From a virus: 38,287 nt of DNA. The stretch lies in the IMG/VR virus record IMGVR_UViG_3300032069_000027, positions 1 through 38,287 of that record, one strand, 5' to 3'. Every line of letters starts with the position of its first letter. Position 1 is the stretch's first letter. Positions 7,017 to 15,361 of the stretch are shown here, in pieces. The translations under genes were made by a program, and so were the position numbers. Under the pieces are notes generated by a model, which had not been told where the DNA came from, did not search any database, and was given only the letters and a program-made list of their open reading frames with translations.

Positions 7017-8471
7017 ATGCAAGGAGACTTGATTAGAGAAGCAAGAAAGAGAAAGGGATTAAGCCAAGCAAAGCTGGCCCGCCTCCTTGGGATTAATCAG
7101 GCACTGCTCTCCAGCTGGGAGTTGAATAACAGTGAAGTTCCACCAGAGACCTCTGAGAAAATCTTCAACCTTATCGAAACGCTCGACCAAGAAATGATAA
7201 TCAAGCTAAGAAAACGCAGCACAAAGAAAGACGTTCAAATCCAACACCAAACCACGCTATCATCAAAGCCCTGCCGCGAAAGGCGTACGTTGACTGAATC
7301 TGAAAGAAGAAAGCGTCTGCCATTCTTGTATTTTGACCTGAATAAGATTCCGTACAATGGAAGAAAAGGAATAGCTCTTTTCAGCGGAATAGGCGGTATG
7401 TCGCTGGGGTTTAGGCTTGCGGGATTTCAGATTTTAGGTTATGTGGAGATTCACGAGCCGTTTCGGAGAATATTCGAGGCAAACTTTTCTGACGCAAGGT
7501 GCCTCGGCCATGATATAAGGAATGTGCGGAAAGAGGATGTACTTTCGTGGAGAAAGCAATATGGTGAGGTTGAGTGTCTTTTTGGAGGTCCACCTTGCCA
7601 AGGCTTCAGTCTTGCTGGAAAGAGGGATAAGTTTGATGAGCGCAACCTGTTGTACAGCGAATTCGCCCGAGTGGCTTCATTTCTGAAACCCAAGACAATT
7701 GTTATGGAAAATGTAAGTCTGATGACTACAATGAAAGATCCTCGAGGAGAGCTGATGCCCGGCGTGATGTCTGAAGCTTTTGATAATGCCGGATATAAAT
7801 GCAATTTTAGAATACTGCATTCAGAAGATTATGGTGTTCCTCAGTGCAGGCGTCGCTTATTCATGATAGGAGTCAGAAAAGATCTTGGCGTGAATCAAGT
7901 CACCTTCCCACTTCCAACTCATGGAGCCGGGGGTCAAATGATGCTCCTTGGAAATGATTTGGAACCATACGTCACATTTTGGGAAGCCACAGGAGATTTG
8001 GAAAGTCTCAAAGCTGGGCAACAATCAACCAAAGATGTCTGGCATAGGGCCACGCCGCATCCCACTTACGTGGTCAGAATGCTCGAGGGTATACCAGAAG
8101 GAATGAGCGCTCATAATAATCCAGATCCGAGTCTCCGTCCAACTTCAGGGTATAATACTACGTATAAAAGAATTAGATGGGATGAACCGTGTTCAACGAT
8201 CTCCACAAACTTCAATATGATTTCAGGGTGCAGGCATGTTCATCCTTCCGATACTCGCGCCTTCACTGTCAGAGAGGCGATGAGAGCACAAACATTTCCT
8301 GACAACTTCAAGATCTGTGGAAAAGTCGAAGATGTTCGAAAAGGCGTCGGTAATGCCGTTCCGCCACTCCTTGCCATGAAAATCGCAGACCACATTCATA
8401 AACTAATTTTGAAACCAACACCCGACAACTGCGCACAACCCTTGCTTAACTTGAACCAATCGCAAGCCTAG
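7017..8471 (+). CDS. C5-cytosine DNA methyltransferase with N-terminal XRE-type HTH
   Basis: Methylates cytosine at C5 in an unknown target and protects against the convergent endonuclease. Residues 4-55 are an HTH of the Cro/XRE type (REARKRKGLSQAKLARLLG, then ALLSSWE), as in autoregulatory methylases of the EcoRII/SsoII kind. Motif I FSGIGGMSLGF at 122, motif IV GGPPCQGFS with catalytic C194, motif VI ENV at 231, motif VIII QCRRRLFMIGVR at 276 and motif X GVGNAVPP near 443 are all intact. 484 aa is usual for this architecture. Its stop codon shares CTAG (8468-8471) with the stop of the endonuclease gene. Confidence 0.95.
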   Translation: MQGDLIREARKRKGLSQAKLARLLGINQALLSSWELNNSEVPPETSEKIFNLIETLDQEMIIKLRKRSTKKDVQIQHQTTLSSKPCRERRTLTESERRKRLPFLYFDLNKIPYNGRKGIALFSGIGGMSLGFRLAGFQILGYVEIHEPFRRIFEANFSDARCLGHDIRNVRKEDVLSWRKQYGEVECLFGGPPCQGFSLAGKRDKFDERNLLYSEFARVASFLKPKTIVMENVSLMTTMKDPRGELMPGVMSEAFDNAGYKCNFRILHSEDYGVPQCRRRLFMIGVRKDLGVNQVTFPLPTHGAGGQMMLLGNDLEPYVTFWEATGDLESLKAGQQSTKDVWHRATPHPTYVVRMLEGIPEGMSAHNNPDPSLRPTSGYNTTYKRIRWDEPCSTISTNFNMISGCRHVHPSDTRAFTVREAMRAQTFPDNFKICGKVEDVRKGVGNAVPPLLAMKIADHIHKLILKPTPDNCAQPLLNLNQSQA

Positions 8472-9532
8472 AATTCTGTCAATCTGATTTTGGTGCACTT
8501 TCCAAGTTTCTGCCCGGGTTTTGCTTTCTCAAGATCTTGTATCGCGTAGAAGTAGCCAGCCTTGAGGTTGAATTGTAGCTCTGTTGCGTTTTGAATGTTT
8601 CCAAACCTTTGGAACTGCACAAAACCAAAGCGCGGAGCTTCATGGACGTTCGGATCATCTTTGTACCTTCCCTTATGGATCGTGTACTCCTTTTTGCAAA
8701 AACCTGCATATCTTGACGAGAACTCGATGAGCTCGTCGATCCGAAAAATCGCAAGCGGACATTGGTTAATATCCGAATATCTAACCATTTGATGTAGAAG
8801 ATATTCTGGCTCATAAGGATCACCTGAATATGCCTTTTGGAGTAATATAGCCGTGATCACATTCTGATTTTCCGCAAGAATCTTCTCCCAGTCCTCACGG
8901 CCATCTTCCGGTAGTTCTTCCCAAAAGTATCTATCAGGATCGGCCCTGCGTTCTTTCAATTCATTTGCGCTGCAAAGATCTAAGGGGCGAAATCTTTCAT
9001 CCCCACAAAACATTCGAAGTGCTATTTTCGCTCTTGGAGAGACCTGAATCCCATGCGAGCGCAGCAGATCGCGGAATCCAACCGCTGTCGTCAAGAAAAG
9101 CTGGTCGTTTGTCGGCGTCTTATTGTCACAAGTCTTGACGGATATTCCTCTCTTGATTACTTTTCCGTCTCCGGATACTATCTCGAGAAGTATGTCGCTC
9201 TTACTTTTTCTGACAGGTTCTTGCGATTCACTCTTAATGAGATCGCCTTCTCTGGCTGTCGCCAGCCCGCCTAACCACCACGCATTCACCTCTCGGATAG
9301 CTGAGATCTTCTCGGTTTGGCAGACGTATCTCACCAGTTCAATAGCCGGATGGCCATTAACTATGTGACTTCGTTGCCCCTGTGACAAATCATCAGGACA
9401 AGAGAATGACTTTAACCATTTCGTCAGATGTTTTTCAAATCCGTGCCCTTTTAGGCGGCCTGTTGTGCCAGCTTTGATCTGTTCTTTGTGTCTCGAGTCT
9501 CTAGCTCTAAGTGGCACTATCAGAGGCCTCAA
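8468..9532 (-). CDS. Predicted type II restriction endonuclease (PD-(D/E)XK)
   Basis: 354 aa, convergent with the methyltransferase and overlapping it by 4 bp, the classic position for a cognate endonuclease. A PD-(D/E)XK core is suggested by E33, KSD with D113, and GISVKT with K133; the large C-terminal part probably carries specificity. I cannot assign a named family or target. The listed start is TTG 9532; GTG 9517, with GAGG 9 nt upstream, is equally likely. A minus-strand TGATATAGTT at 9548-9557 may be its promoter. Confidence 0.8.
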   Translation of the reverse strand: MRPLIVPLRARDSRHKEQIKAGTTGRLKGHGFEKHLTKWLKSFSCPDDLSQGQRSHIVNGHPAIELVRYVCQTEKISAIREVNAWWLGGLATAREGDLIKSESQEPVRKSKSDILLEIVSGDGKVIKRGISVKTCDNKTPTNDQLFLTTAVGFRDLLRSHGIQVSPRAKIALRMFCGDERFRPLDLCSANELKERRADPDRYFWEELPEDGREDWEKILAENQNVITAILLQKAYSGDPYEPEYLLHQMVRYSDINQCPLAIFRIDELIEFSSRYAGFCKKEYTIHKGRYKDDPNVHEAPRFGFVQFQRFGNIQNATELQFNLKAGYFYAIQDLEKAKPGQKLGKCTKIRLTEF

Positions 9533-9669
9533 GGAGCAATGCTCGGTTCAACTATATCAGTTTAGCGCATCTCTCCAGTAGCATAGTCCAGCTGTATTTG
9601 GCACGAAACCATCAACATGCTTAATGACTTTGCGCGCGCGGTTTCCTGAGAGCTGGGAGCTAAAGCGCG

Positions 9670-9912
9670 CTAAGACTGCCAAAACAGGTAGACTTTGGTC
9701 TGCATCAGAAAGCCGCAGATCTTGATCAGGCTTGCAAGCTTCTCTAGGTTTGCGTTTGCTATTTCCTTCTGATAAGCATCTTTCGTGCCAAAGGGAAGGT
9801 CATTCGAGAAGCTTTTCAGAAAACGCGGATGCCTCTGCATTGCGGCCATGAGAGTTCCAAGAGCCGTCGTTAACTTCCTGTGAACCTCATTCGAAACCTT
9901 AAGCGTCTTCAC
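9670..9912 (-). CDS. Chimeric small protein: RHH-like head joined to a duplicated ABC/GNAT tail
   Basis: 80 aa. Residues 1-25 (MKTLKVSNEVHRKL...) resemble the start of a ribbon-helix-helix antitoxin-like protein. Residues 26-79 match the C-terminus of the ABC-ATPase/GNAT protein at 12761 in 50 of 54 positions, and about 140 of 162 bases (9676-9837 against 12782-12943). Clear ribosome site GGGGAG 6 nt before GTG 9912. Probably formed by recombination that moved the tail onto another gene; the reading frame is kept, so it may be functional. Confidence 0.65.
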   Translation of the reverse strand: MKTLKVSNEVHRKLTTALGTLMAAMQRHPRFLKSFSNDLPFGTKDAYQKEIANANLEKLASLIKICGFLMQTKVYLFWQS

Positions 9913-9995
9913 AACAAACTCCCCACGACAAATAAGCCATCTTCTAGCGCGCGCGCCTTAGGTGGCTTTGCCATGGGCTTCACGAACTCAAAGAT

Positions 9996-11252
9996 CTACG
10001 ATGTGGCTGCACGAGCTCTGTAGAACTGATCTAATGCTTCTTGTGTTAGGAATTCTTCTGGGTTTAGTCCCCATGAATTGATGATTTCTATTAGGTCAAT
10101 TATCTTGCTGGCTCTGGTTCTTGGTTGTATGCTAAAGCCTGATGCTAAATAGACTGCTCGCAGGAAATCGACTCCTTTCATTTTGACATCGTGATATATG
10201 CTTAAGGTGTGGCCCATCATGTACTCGATGTAGTCGCGTTCTACGCCCAAGGAAACCATTTGAGTTAGGAAGAATTTGCGGAGGCTGTGTGCCCTTAAGT
10301 CATATCTCCTGATTCTTGGGTTCTTAGTTAGTAGACCAGCCTTGACGTAGAGCGCGTTCACGATATCTCCAATGCACGGCGAAGTTAATGGTCTAATCTT
10401 GAAAAAGTTGCTGATCAGAGGCGATTCATCGTTAAGGCATTCTGGCTGTCTTTTTTTGGTCCCGTTTCTTCGATCGTCCAAGTAGGCTTTGAGGTATTCT
10501 GAAGCTTCCTTGTTCAGAAAGGTGTCGTAATCATGGCGCTTTCCTTTTGTTATCGCGGGTTCTACGTGAACATGAATGGGGGTTCTTCCCTTTTCCAGGT
10601 CTTGTCTAACGTGGCGATATTTGAGCTGAACCAGGGTTCCGTTTCGAAAACCACCAACCGCCATCAGGGCGACTATGACCTTGCCGCGGGCATCAGCTAC
10701 GCTTATAATCTTTTGGAGTTCTTCTGGCGTTGGTGCGCGTTCTTCGTAAATGCCCCACCGCGATCTTCGATAGGGCATTCTAAATTTGACACCGTTAAGC
10801 TGGAAGAAGAATTGGATGCATTTTACCATGCAGTACACCGTGGCTGGGGCCAAGCCATTTTCTTCTTGAAGATTATCGGCAAAGTCTGCAAGGAGGCGCC
10901 CCATTTGAATGACGACCTTGGGTATCGGGACTTCATCCTTTCCTCTGCATCGATTCACAAGCTGGTCGGGCCCACTCTGCAGCCATGTGCAGAAACGATA
11001 TACATCGTAAACGTAATTGTAAAGCGTGCTTGTACTACCTGTTCGGTGACGTAGCAGATGTTTCGCGAGCTCCATGGTCGTGGAGTTTTCGAAAGTGAAT
11101 CGCGCCAACGAGGGGTGCCTTGTGACGAACGTGTTTATGATGTATTGTTGCAGTTTTTCCTCGGCTACAGTTTTTGGCTCTGGAATATGAAGCGTCAAGG
11201 GTTGTTTCAGTGTGTAATTATTCGGGCTTCTTGTCACGGTCAGGGGGTTCAT
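9996..11252 (-). CDS. Tyrosine recombinase, second gene of a coupled pair
   Basis: 418 aa. N-terminal core-binding domain about 60-165; catalytic domain 170-360 with R203 (GGFRNG), K236/K238 (TKGKR), HSLR (H322, R325), GH at 347-348 and Y353. All catalytic residues are present. Unlike the att integrase it has no zinc ribbon and is clearly homologous to 11249-12604 along its whole length. Its ATG overlaps the upstream stop as ATGA, so translation is coupled. Role may be inversion, resolution or dimer processing rather than integration. Confidence 0.85.
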   Translation of the reverse strand: MNPLTVTRSPNNYTLKQPLTLHIPEPKTVAEEKLQQYIINTFVTRHPSLARFTFENSTTMELAKHLLRHRTGSTSTLYNYVYDVYRFCTWLQSGPDQLVNRCRGKDEVPIPKVVIQMGRLLADFADNLQEENGLAPATVYCMVKCIQFFFQLNGVKFRMPYRRSRWGIYEERAPTPEELQKIISVADARGKVIVALMAVGGFRNGTLVQLKYRHVRQDLEKGRTPIHVHVEPAITKGKRHDYDTFLNKEASEYLKAYLDDRRNGTKKRQPECLNDESPLISNFFKIRPLTSPCIGDIVNALYVKAGLLTKNPRIRRYDLRAHSLRKFFLTQMVSLGVERDYIEYMMGHTLSIYHDVKMKGVDFLRAVYLASGFSIQPRTRASKIIDLIEIINSWGLNPEEFLTQEALDQFYRARAATS

Positions 11253-12604
11253 TTGTGTGCACCACTTGATTCTGGGGAAAAGCCGTTCGATTGATGATTC
11301 TGCAAAGGCTTTAACCAGAAGAGCAGATCTTTGTCACTGGCCTGCTTCTTTTCGGTAGTCGAAGTAATCTGCGCCAATGCTTCATTGGTCAGGATTTTCT
11401 CAGGGTTCAGACCCCATGCTTGAATTATTTCTTTTAAAGCATCGATCTTATTCATTTTGGTTTTCGGTCGTATGCTCATTCCAGATGTCAAATATACGCC
11501 GCGTAGGTATTCGACACCTTTCATTCTGACATCATGGTAGCGATCTTTCACAGGGCGACCCATCATGAAATCGATGCAATCAGGATCAACATCACATGAG
11601 GCCATTTGGGTTCGGAAAAACTTCCTGAAACTGTGGGTTCTCAGTTCACTTCTTTTGCGCAAAGAATTATTTTCCAATATGCCAGCTTTGACATAGAGAC
11701 TGTGAACGATTTTCGTAACTTGCTCAACAGTTACTCCTTTAACTTGTTTGCAACGGTTGGCTCTGATTAAAGGTGATTCGTCGTGTATTTGTTCTGGGGG
11801 GATTTTTTGCGTACCTTTTTTTCGAGCGGCAAAGTAGGATCCGAGACACCTTGATGCCTCTTCATTCAGGAAAGTGTCATAGCTGCGACGTTTACCCTTC
11901 GTCAGTTCCGCCTCGACATGCACGTGAATTGGGACGATACCTCGTTCGAGATCCTGTTTTACGTGCTGATAGCGAAGTTTCAAGAGTGTACCCGCCCGGA
12001 GACCGCTGACCGCCAGTATTGTGATTAAGACTCTTTCACGAAGCTCTGCTAGGTCCAAGATTTTTTGGATTTCTTCGCGCGAAGGTGCTCTATCGTCGTA
12101 CAAATTCCAAACGCTTTTACTGTACGGTACTCTAAGTATTATGCCATTGACATGGAACATGCCTGTTACGCTTTTCAGGTGACTTTTCATAGTGCTGGGT
12201 GAAAGGTTGTTTGCGTCCATATGATCTATGTACTTCTCAAGGGCGCGCGTCATTGTGGTTATTCCTTGTGAGTTTGAGTTCCCATTTCTGCGCCGACACT
12301 TGTTCACAAGCTTATCAGGTTGAGCCCCAATCCACGTGGAGAAATTATAGATACTGTCAATGTATCGGTAGAGACTAAGCTGACTTCCCGTTCTGTTGAA
12401 CAGCAGGTGTCTGGCAAGCTCCCTTGTTGAGAAGTTGTTGAGAGTAAATGGTATTAGACAGGATCTTCTGCTCAACGATTCTATAATATAACGTAAAAGT
12501 TTCTCTTCTGCCGCATTTTGTCGCTCCGGAACCCTTATTGTCACCGGTTTTCTCAGTCTGTGGCCTCGAAAACCCCTTTCTATGAGTAGAGACTTATATT
12601 TCAT
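11249..12604 (-). CDS. Tyrosine recombinase paralogue with altered active site
   Basis: 451 aa, same layout as 9996-11252: R203 (SGLRAG), K236 (TKGKR), HSFR (H324, R327) and Y356 (RYHDV). The conserved histidine after the MMG motif is arginine here (MMGR, R350), where the family normally has H or W. It also has about 35 extra C-terminal residues. A minus-strand TCTTAAATCT at 12641-12650 is a good promoter candidate, with AGGGG upstream of the ATG. It may have weakened catalysis and act as the regulatory partner of a hetero-complex. Confidence 0.82.
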   Translation of the reverse strand: MKYKSLLIERGFRGHRLRKPVTIRVPERQNAAEEKLLRYIIESLSRRSCLIPFTLNNFSTRELARHLLFNRTGSQLSLYRYIDSIYNFSTWIGAQPDKLVNKCRRRNGNSNSQGITTMTRALEKYIDHMDANNLSPSTMKSHLKSVTGMFHVNGIILRVPYSKSVWNLYDDRAPSREEIQKILDLAELRERVLITILAVSGLRAGTLLKLRYQHVKQDLERGIVPIHVHVEAELTKGKRRSYDTFLNEEASRCLGSYFAARKKGTQKIPPEQIHDESPLIRANRCKQVKGVTVEQVTKIVHSLYVKAGILENNSLRKRSELRTHSFRKFFRTQMASCDVDPDCIDFMMGRPVKDRYHDVRMKGVEYLRGVYLTSGMSIRPKTKMNKIDALKEIIQAWGLNPEKILTNEALAQITSTTEKKQASDKDLLFWLKPLQNHQSNGFSPESSGAHK

Positions 12605-12640
12605 TTTGACAAACCCCTATTGTCCAAGTCTTCATTGCCA

Positions 12641-12650
12641 AGATTTAAGA
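12641..12650 (-). promoter_or_regulatory. Probable promoter of the recombinase pair
   Basis: Minus-strand TCTTAAATCT would start transcription near 12620, giving a short leader to ATG 12604. It lies in the 156-bp gap after the ABC/GNAT gene. Confidence 0.4.
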
Positions 12651-12760
12651 TGTAATCTCCTTTGCGTTTTTTCTCGTTCGATCAGGTGTTCGGTGGGCCT
12701 ATGCAATTCGTTGAAGAACAAAGTAGTCAAATCAAAAAGCAGTCACGGACCTGAAGAACT

Positions 12761-14221
12761 TCAACACCCCATCTCTTCTTTTTGCCAGAATAGATAGACC
12801 TTCGTCTGCATCAAAAAGCCGCAGATCTTGATCAGGCTTGCAAGCTTCTCCAGGCTTGCGTTCCCAATTTCCTTCTGGTAAGCCTCTCTCGTGCCGAAGG
12901 GAAGGTCATTCGAGAAACTCTTCAAAAAGCGAGGGTGCCTCTGTGCGGCTAAGACTTCTCTTATTTTCGCTACGCCGCCTTCTTTGAGGGCTTGAAGCGT
13001 CTTAGACAAGTAGTTTGTGCTACCAAGCAGCTGAGCGTTAAACCCAAGGTCTTCAAGAGCATCCATAATTTTCTCAGCTTCTTTGGGCGGATGCTGTTCC
13101 GCTATTTTCTTCATTCCGGCCTTTTCCGCAAACGGGTTGTACTTGGCCATGACGGCTGACATTTCAACGTTGTCTGTTCCAGCAAGGGCCAAAGTTTCCC
13201 TGACAAGTTTAACGCCTAAGCCTACCGTTCTATACTTGGGATGAACAACAACCCTGCTGATAACACTCAGCTTCTCATTCAGTTCCCGCATGCTCATCCT
13301 CGGAAGAACAATCCTTCGCCCAAAGCTTGCAGACGGCGGATAACAGTACACGATCACTCCGCAGAGTTCATCGCCACGCTTCAGACAGAAAATCTTGCGC
13401 GGCGCGCTTATTCTATGACTGCGGTAGTGAAAACTTGCCAAGGCCTGCCAATTTTCAGTGGAACCCTCTTCAACACGCATCTCCTTGACCAAGCTACATT
13501 CTGCGGCAGACACGTTTGGGAAGTATTCGATGGTGATCTCTTTCCCAAACCTTTTGTGAACGTGAACGCTGGGATGCAAGTCTTCAAACAGGTCCATGTG
13601 TGTGGTCGCTGCTAACACTGCCTTGCCCTGTTGGCGTGCAAGCTTCTGAAGGTTGAAGGCCACGATCTTCGCGGTGTCTCGGTCCAAGGTAGCGGCAAAC
13701 TCGTCGAGGATCCACCACTGCTTATCGCTTTCAACAAGCTTGGCCAGACGATACCTGTACTTTTGCCCGTCGCTCAGCTGGTCGTAGGATCGAAGAAAAA
13801 GGAAAGCGTCGCCCAGGCCCACCTTGGCCAGCAGCTCAAGACCCTCTTCAACCGTTTTACCAACAGTCTCGATCAGCGGCTTATCCTGAGGAACCTGGAT
13901 GTCCGCGACGTCGACTGCAATTTCTCCAAGGTCCCTCTTGATGGCGCGTAACAGGACGCTCTTTCCGCTGCCAGAGTCGCCGGTTATGTACACGATGTCT
14001 GCGGGGTTTATTTTCAACTCGGCATCCAAAACGGTGAACCTGTGCTCCTCGTCAACGCCGAGTCCAAACGCCTCAGCGACAGCCGATGTTCTGGGCGTCA
14101 AGGCTACCGCTGTGCTGTACGAAATGTTGAAGGAAAACGTGTTCCGGGCCCGGTCGTAAGTCCTACGGACCTTTCTGATGTGGAAAAACTCGTGTTTCCG
14201 CATGGTATCCACTGACTCCAA
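12761..14221 (-). CDS. ABC-type ATPase fused to GNAT acetyltransferase domain (COG2401-like)
   Basis: 486 aa. Residues 60-260 are an ABC ATPase: Walker A GDSGSGKS (81-88), signature LSDGQ (149-153), Walker B ILDEF (171-175), H-loop H208. Residues about 270-400 are a GNAT fold with acetyl-CoA motif HPKYRTVGLG. The last 60 residues are duplicated in the 9670 gene. No membrane partner is present, so it is not a transporter; the family is frequent in viruses and plasmids with unknown function. Listed start is TTG 14221; ATG 14203 is an alternative. Confidence 0.88.
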   Translation of the reverse strand: MESVDTMRKHEFFHIRKVRRTYDRARNTFSFNISYSTAVALTPRTSAVAEAFGLGVDEEHRFTVLDAELKINPADIVYITGDSGSGKSVLLRAIKRDLGEIAVDVADIQVPQDKPLIETVGKTVEEGLELLAKVGLGDAFLFLRSYDQLSDGQKYRYRLAKLVESDKQWWILDEFAATLDRDTAKIVAFNLQKLARQQGKAVLAATTHMDLFEDLHPSVHVHKRFGKEITIEYFPNVSAAECSLVKEMRVEEGSTENWQALASFHYRSHRISAPRKIFCLKRGDELCGVIVYCYPPSASFGRRIVLPRMSMRELNEKLSVISRVVVHPKYRTVGLGVKLVRETLALAGTDNVEMSAVMAKYNPFAEKAGMKKIAEQHPPKEAEKIMDALEDLGFNAQLLGSTNYLSKTLQALKEGGVAKIREVLAAQRHPRFLKSFSNDLPFGTREAYQKEIGNASLEKLASLIKICGFLMQTKVYLFWQKEEMGC

Positions 14222-14249
14222 AGTTAAATGCTGAAAAAGCGATTGGACG

Positions 14250-14498
14250 CTAAGCTCTTTGCCCGATTAGAACGCCTGTGACCGTACCGATTAAGCCCGT
14301 GATTGCAGCGAAGACCTCACTGTTCCAAACGTGCAGGAACGCAATGCTGGCAACTTCGATTGCTGATAAGCAGCCAGTCATGCCCAAAACAAATTTCACC
14401 GTGTAGACAAGCTTTTCGTTCGGCTCCTCGAGGACGGCTCCTCTGGGGCCCTTCTTGACCCGCCTACGAGTAAGGGCCTTTCTAATCCAGTCAGTCAT
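14250..14498 (-). CDS. Small two-helix membrane protein, holin candidate
   Basis: 82 aa from ATG 14498. A basic N-terminus (RKALTRRRVKKG) is followed by two predicted membrane helices, about residues 32-54 and 60-79, and a short tail GQRA. Size and layout resemble a holin, and it lies at the downstream end of the late genes, but no endolysin is seen nearby. It overlaps the upstream gene by 8 bp. The open frame extends to 14759, but that part has no coding character and runs through the upstream gene. Confidence 0.55.
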   Translation of the reverse strand: MTDWIRKALTRRRVKKGPRGAVLEEPNEKLVYTVKFVLGMTGCLSAIEVASIAFLHVWNSEVFAAITGLIGTVTGVLIGQRA

Positions 14499-14883
14499 CG
14501 TGATTCCTGATTCCCTGCTGACACTTCTTCCGCGGAAGGACCCTGCGACCGCCGAGGAGAAAACTGTTAAGCATCTGCTTAGCCTCGTTGCCAGGCACGT
14601 GATTTTTCGCGAGGACAGTGACGCTGATGCTCCATTGGACCGGAATAGCCGTGTAGTCCAGGTCGTAGAGGCCGTCCGCATAGCGGAAATTGTTCTGGGC
14701 AAGAATGATGTGCTTCGCCTTCTCGCCGAGGACGCCCAAGTAGACACCCCAGCTTTCAACAGACACGTCGATGTCGATGCCCGAGCTGAGGCTCTTACCT
14801 ATGCTCGCGTCACACCATCGCACGCGAACAAGGTCGCCGATGCTCAAGCTTTCAAGCTGTTTGCTCACGTTTTTCTGTTTCAT
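14491..14883 (-). CDS. Hypothetical protein, small beta-barrel-like
   Basis: 130 aa. The region SIGDLVRVRWCDASIG and later WGVYLGVLG and HIILAQNNF suggests an SH3-like barrel; no family recognised. GAGGTGAT lies 9 nt before ATG 14883, so expression is well supported. It is co-transcribed with the membrane protein, overlapping it by 8 bp. Its promoter must lie in 14884-15020, which also carries the rightward promoter for 15021. Confidence 0.6.
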   Translation of the reverse strand: MKQKNVSKQLESLSIGDLVRVRWCDASIGKSLSSGIDIDVSVESWGVYLGVLGEKAKHIILAQNNFRYADGLYDLDYTAIPVQWSISVTVLAKNHVPGNEAKQMLNSFLLGGRRVLPRKKCQQGIRNHDD

Positions 14884-14970
14884 ACTTTACAAATCACCTC
14901 AAACAATCATAATTTTGACTTTACGCTTATGCGATGACCCAAGTGAGGCCGTCGCGCGCGCGAAGGAAAC

Positions 14971-14978
14971 GTTTAAAC
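14971..14978 (+). promoter_or_regulatory. Probable promoter of 15021-15272
   Basis: GTTTAAAC lies about 25 bp before an inferred start at about 15000, which supports ATG 15021 over upstream starts. Being palindromic it could also read leftward. The alternating CG run 14953-14962 lies just upstream. Confidence 0.45.
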
Positions 14979-15020
14979 AAGAGAATGAAGAACTGGAAAA
15001 TATGGGGAGGGCGAGGAGGA

Positions 15021-15272
15021 ATGGGGACGTGTGATGACTTATTGTGTGCGTTGAGAAAAGACTTGAGTTTTTATGGGTTCATTCAGAAGTCCGGGCTACT
15101 AGTAGAGCCTCAGGTTCGTCGTAAACTCTACCTTTATCATGAACTTATCGCAACTAAGAAGAGAGAAGGTGGAAGAGCTCATCTTTGGGTAGGCTTCGAC
15201 TGGCTGAATCAAGAGCTCTTTGTGACTCTTAACGGAATGAAACTGACCGTTTATCCCCTCGTTTTAGAATGA
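15021..15272 (+). CDS. Small hypothetical protein, rightward
   Basis: 83 aa, soluble, unrecognised, with YGFIQKSGLLVEPQ and a charged middle (ATKKREGGRAH). The frame is open from 14934, but the TATA box at 14971 and a GGAGGGCGAGGAGG stretch before ATG 15021 favour the shorter form; the ribosome site is unusually close to the start. One of the few rightward genes beside the late region, converging on the fibre gene. Confidence 0.45.
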   Translation: MGTCDDLLCALRKDLSFYGFIQKSGLLVEPQVRRKLYLYHELIATKKREGGRAHLWVGFDWLNQELFVTLNGMKLTVYPLVLE

Positions 15273-15286
15273 AATTCCCTTAAATT

Positions 15287-15340
15287 TTATGCTTCTTGAA
15301 GTGTGAGCGTGAATTTTCGATGTTCTGTGTGCCCAGCGAA
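15287..15340 (-). pseudogene. Decayed copy of the 3' end of the 17037 tail gene
   Basis: Read leftward this stretch encodes NSLGTQNI, then after a one-base frame change RKFTLTLQEA and a stop. The 17037-17393 protein ends NLGAQNIRKFTLKLQEA. The bases also match closely (for example CAGAACATC and TTCACGCT). It lies downstream of the fibre stop (15362) and is too short to be a gene, so it is a relic of duplication or gene exchange at the tail-tip locus. Confidence 0.55.
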
Positions 15341-15361
15341 TTTCATCAACTATTCGCTTTT

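Noticed and set aside
10533-11054. Rightward 173-aa frame inside the recombinase gene
   Set aside because: Shadow of 9996-11252, whose catalytic motifs are unmistakable.
12761-14221. ABC transporter ATPase
   Set aside because: There is no permease or membrane gene partner and the chain continues into a GNAT domain, as in the non-transport family COG2401.
14499-14759. Upstream extension of the small membrane protein
   Set aside because: It runs antisense-like through the well-supported 14491-14883 gene in another frame, and is S/R/T-rich without coding character; the ATG at 14498 explains the gene.
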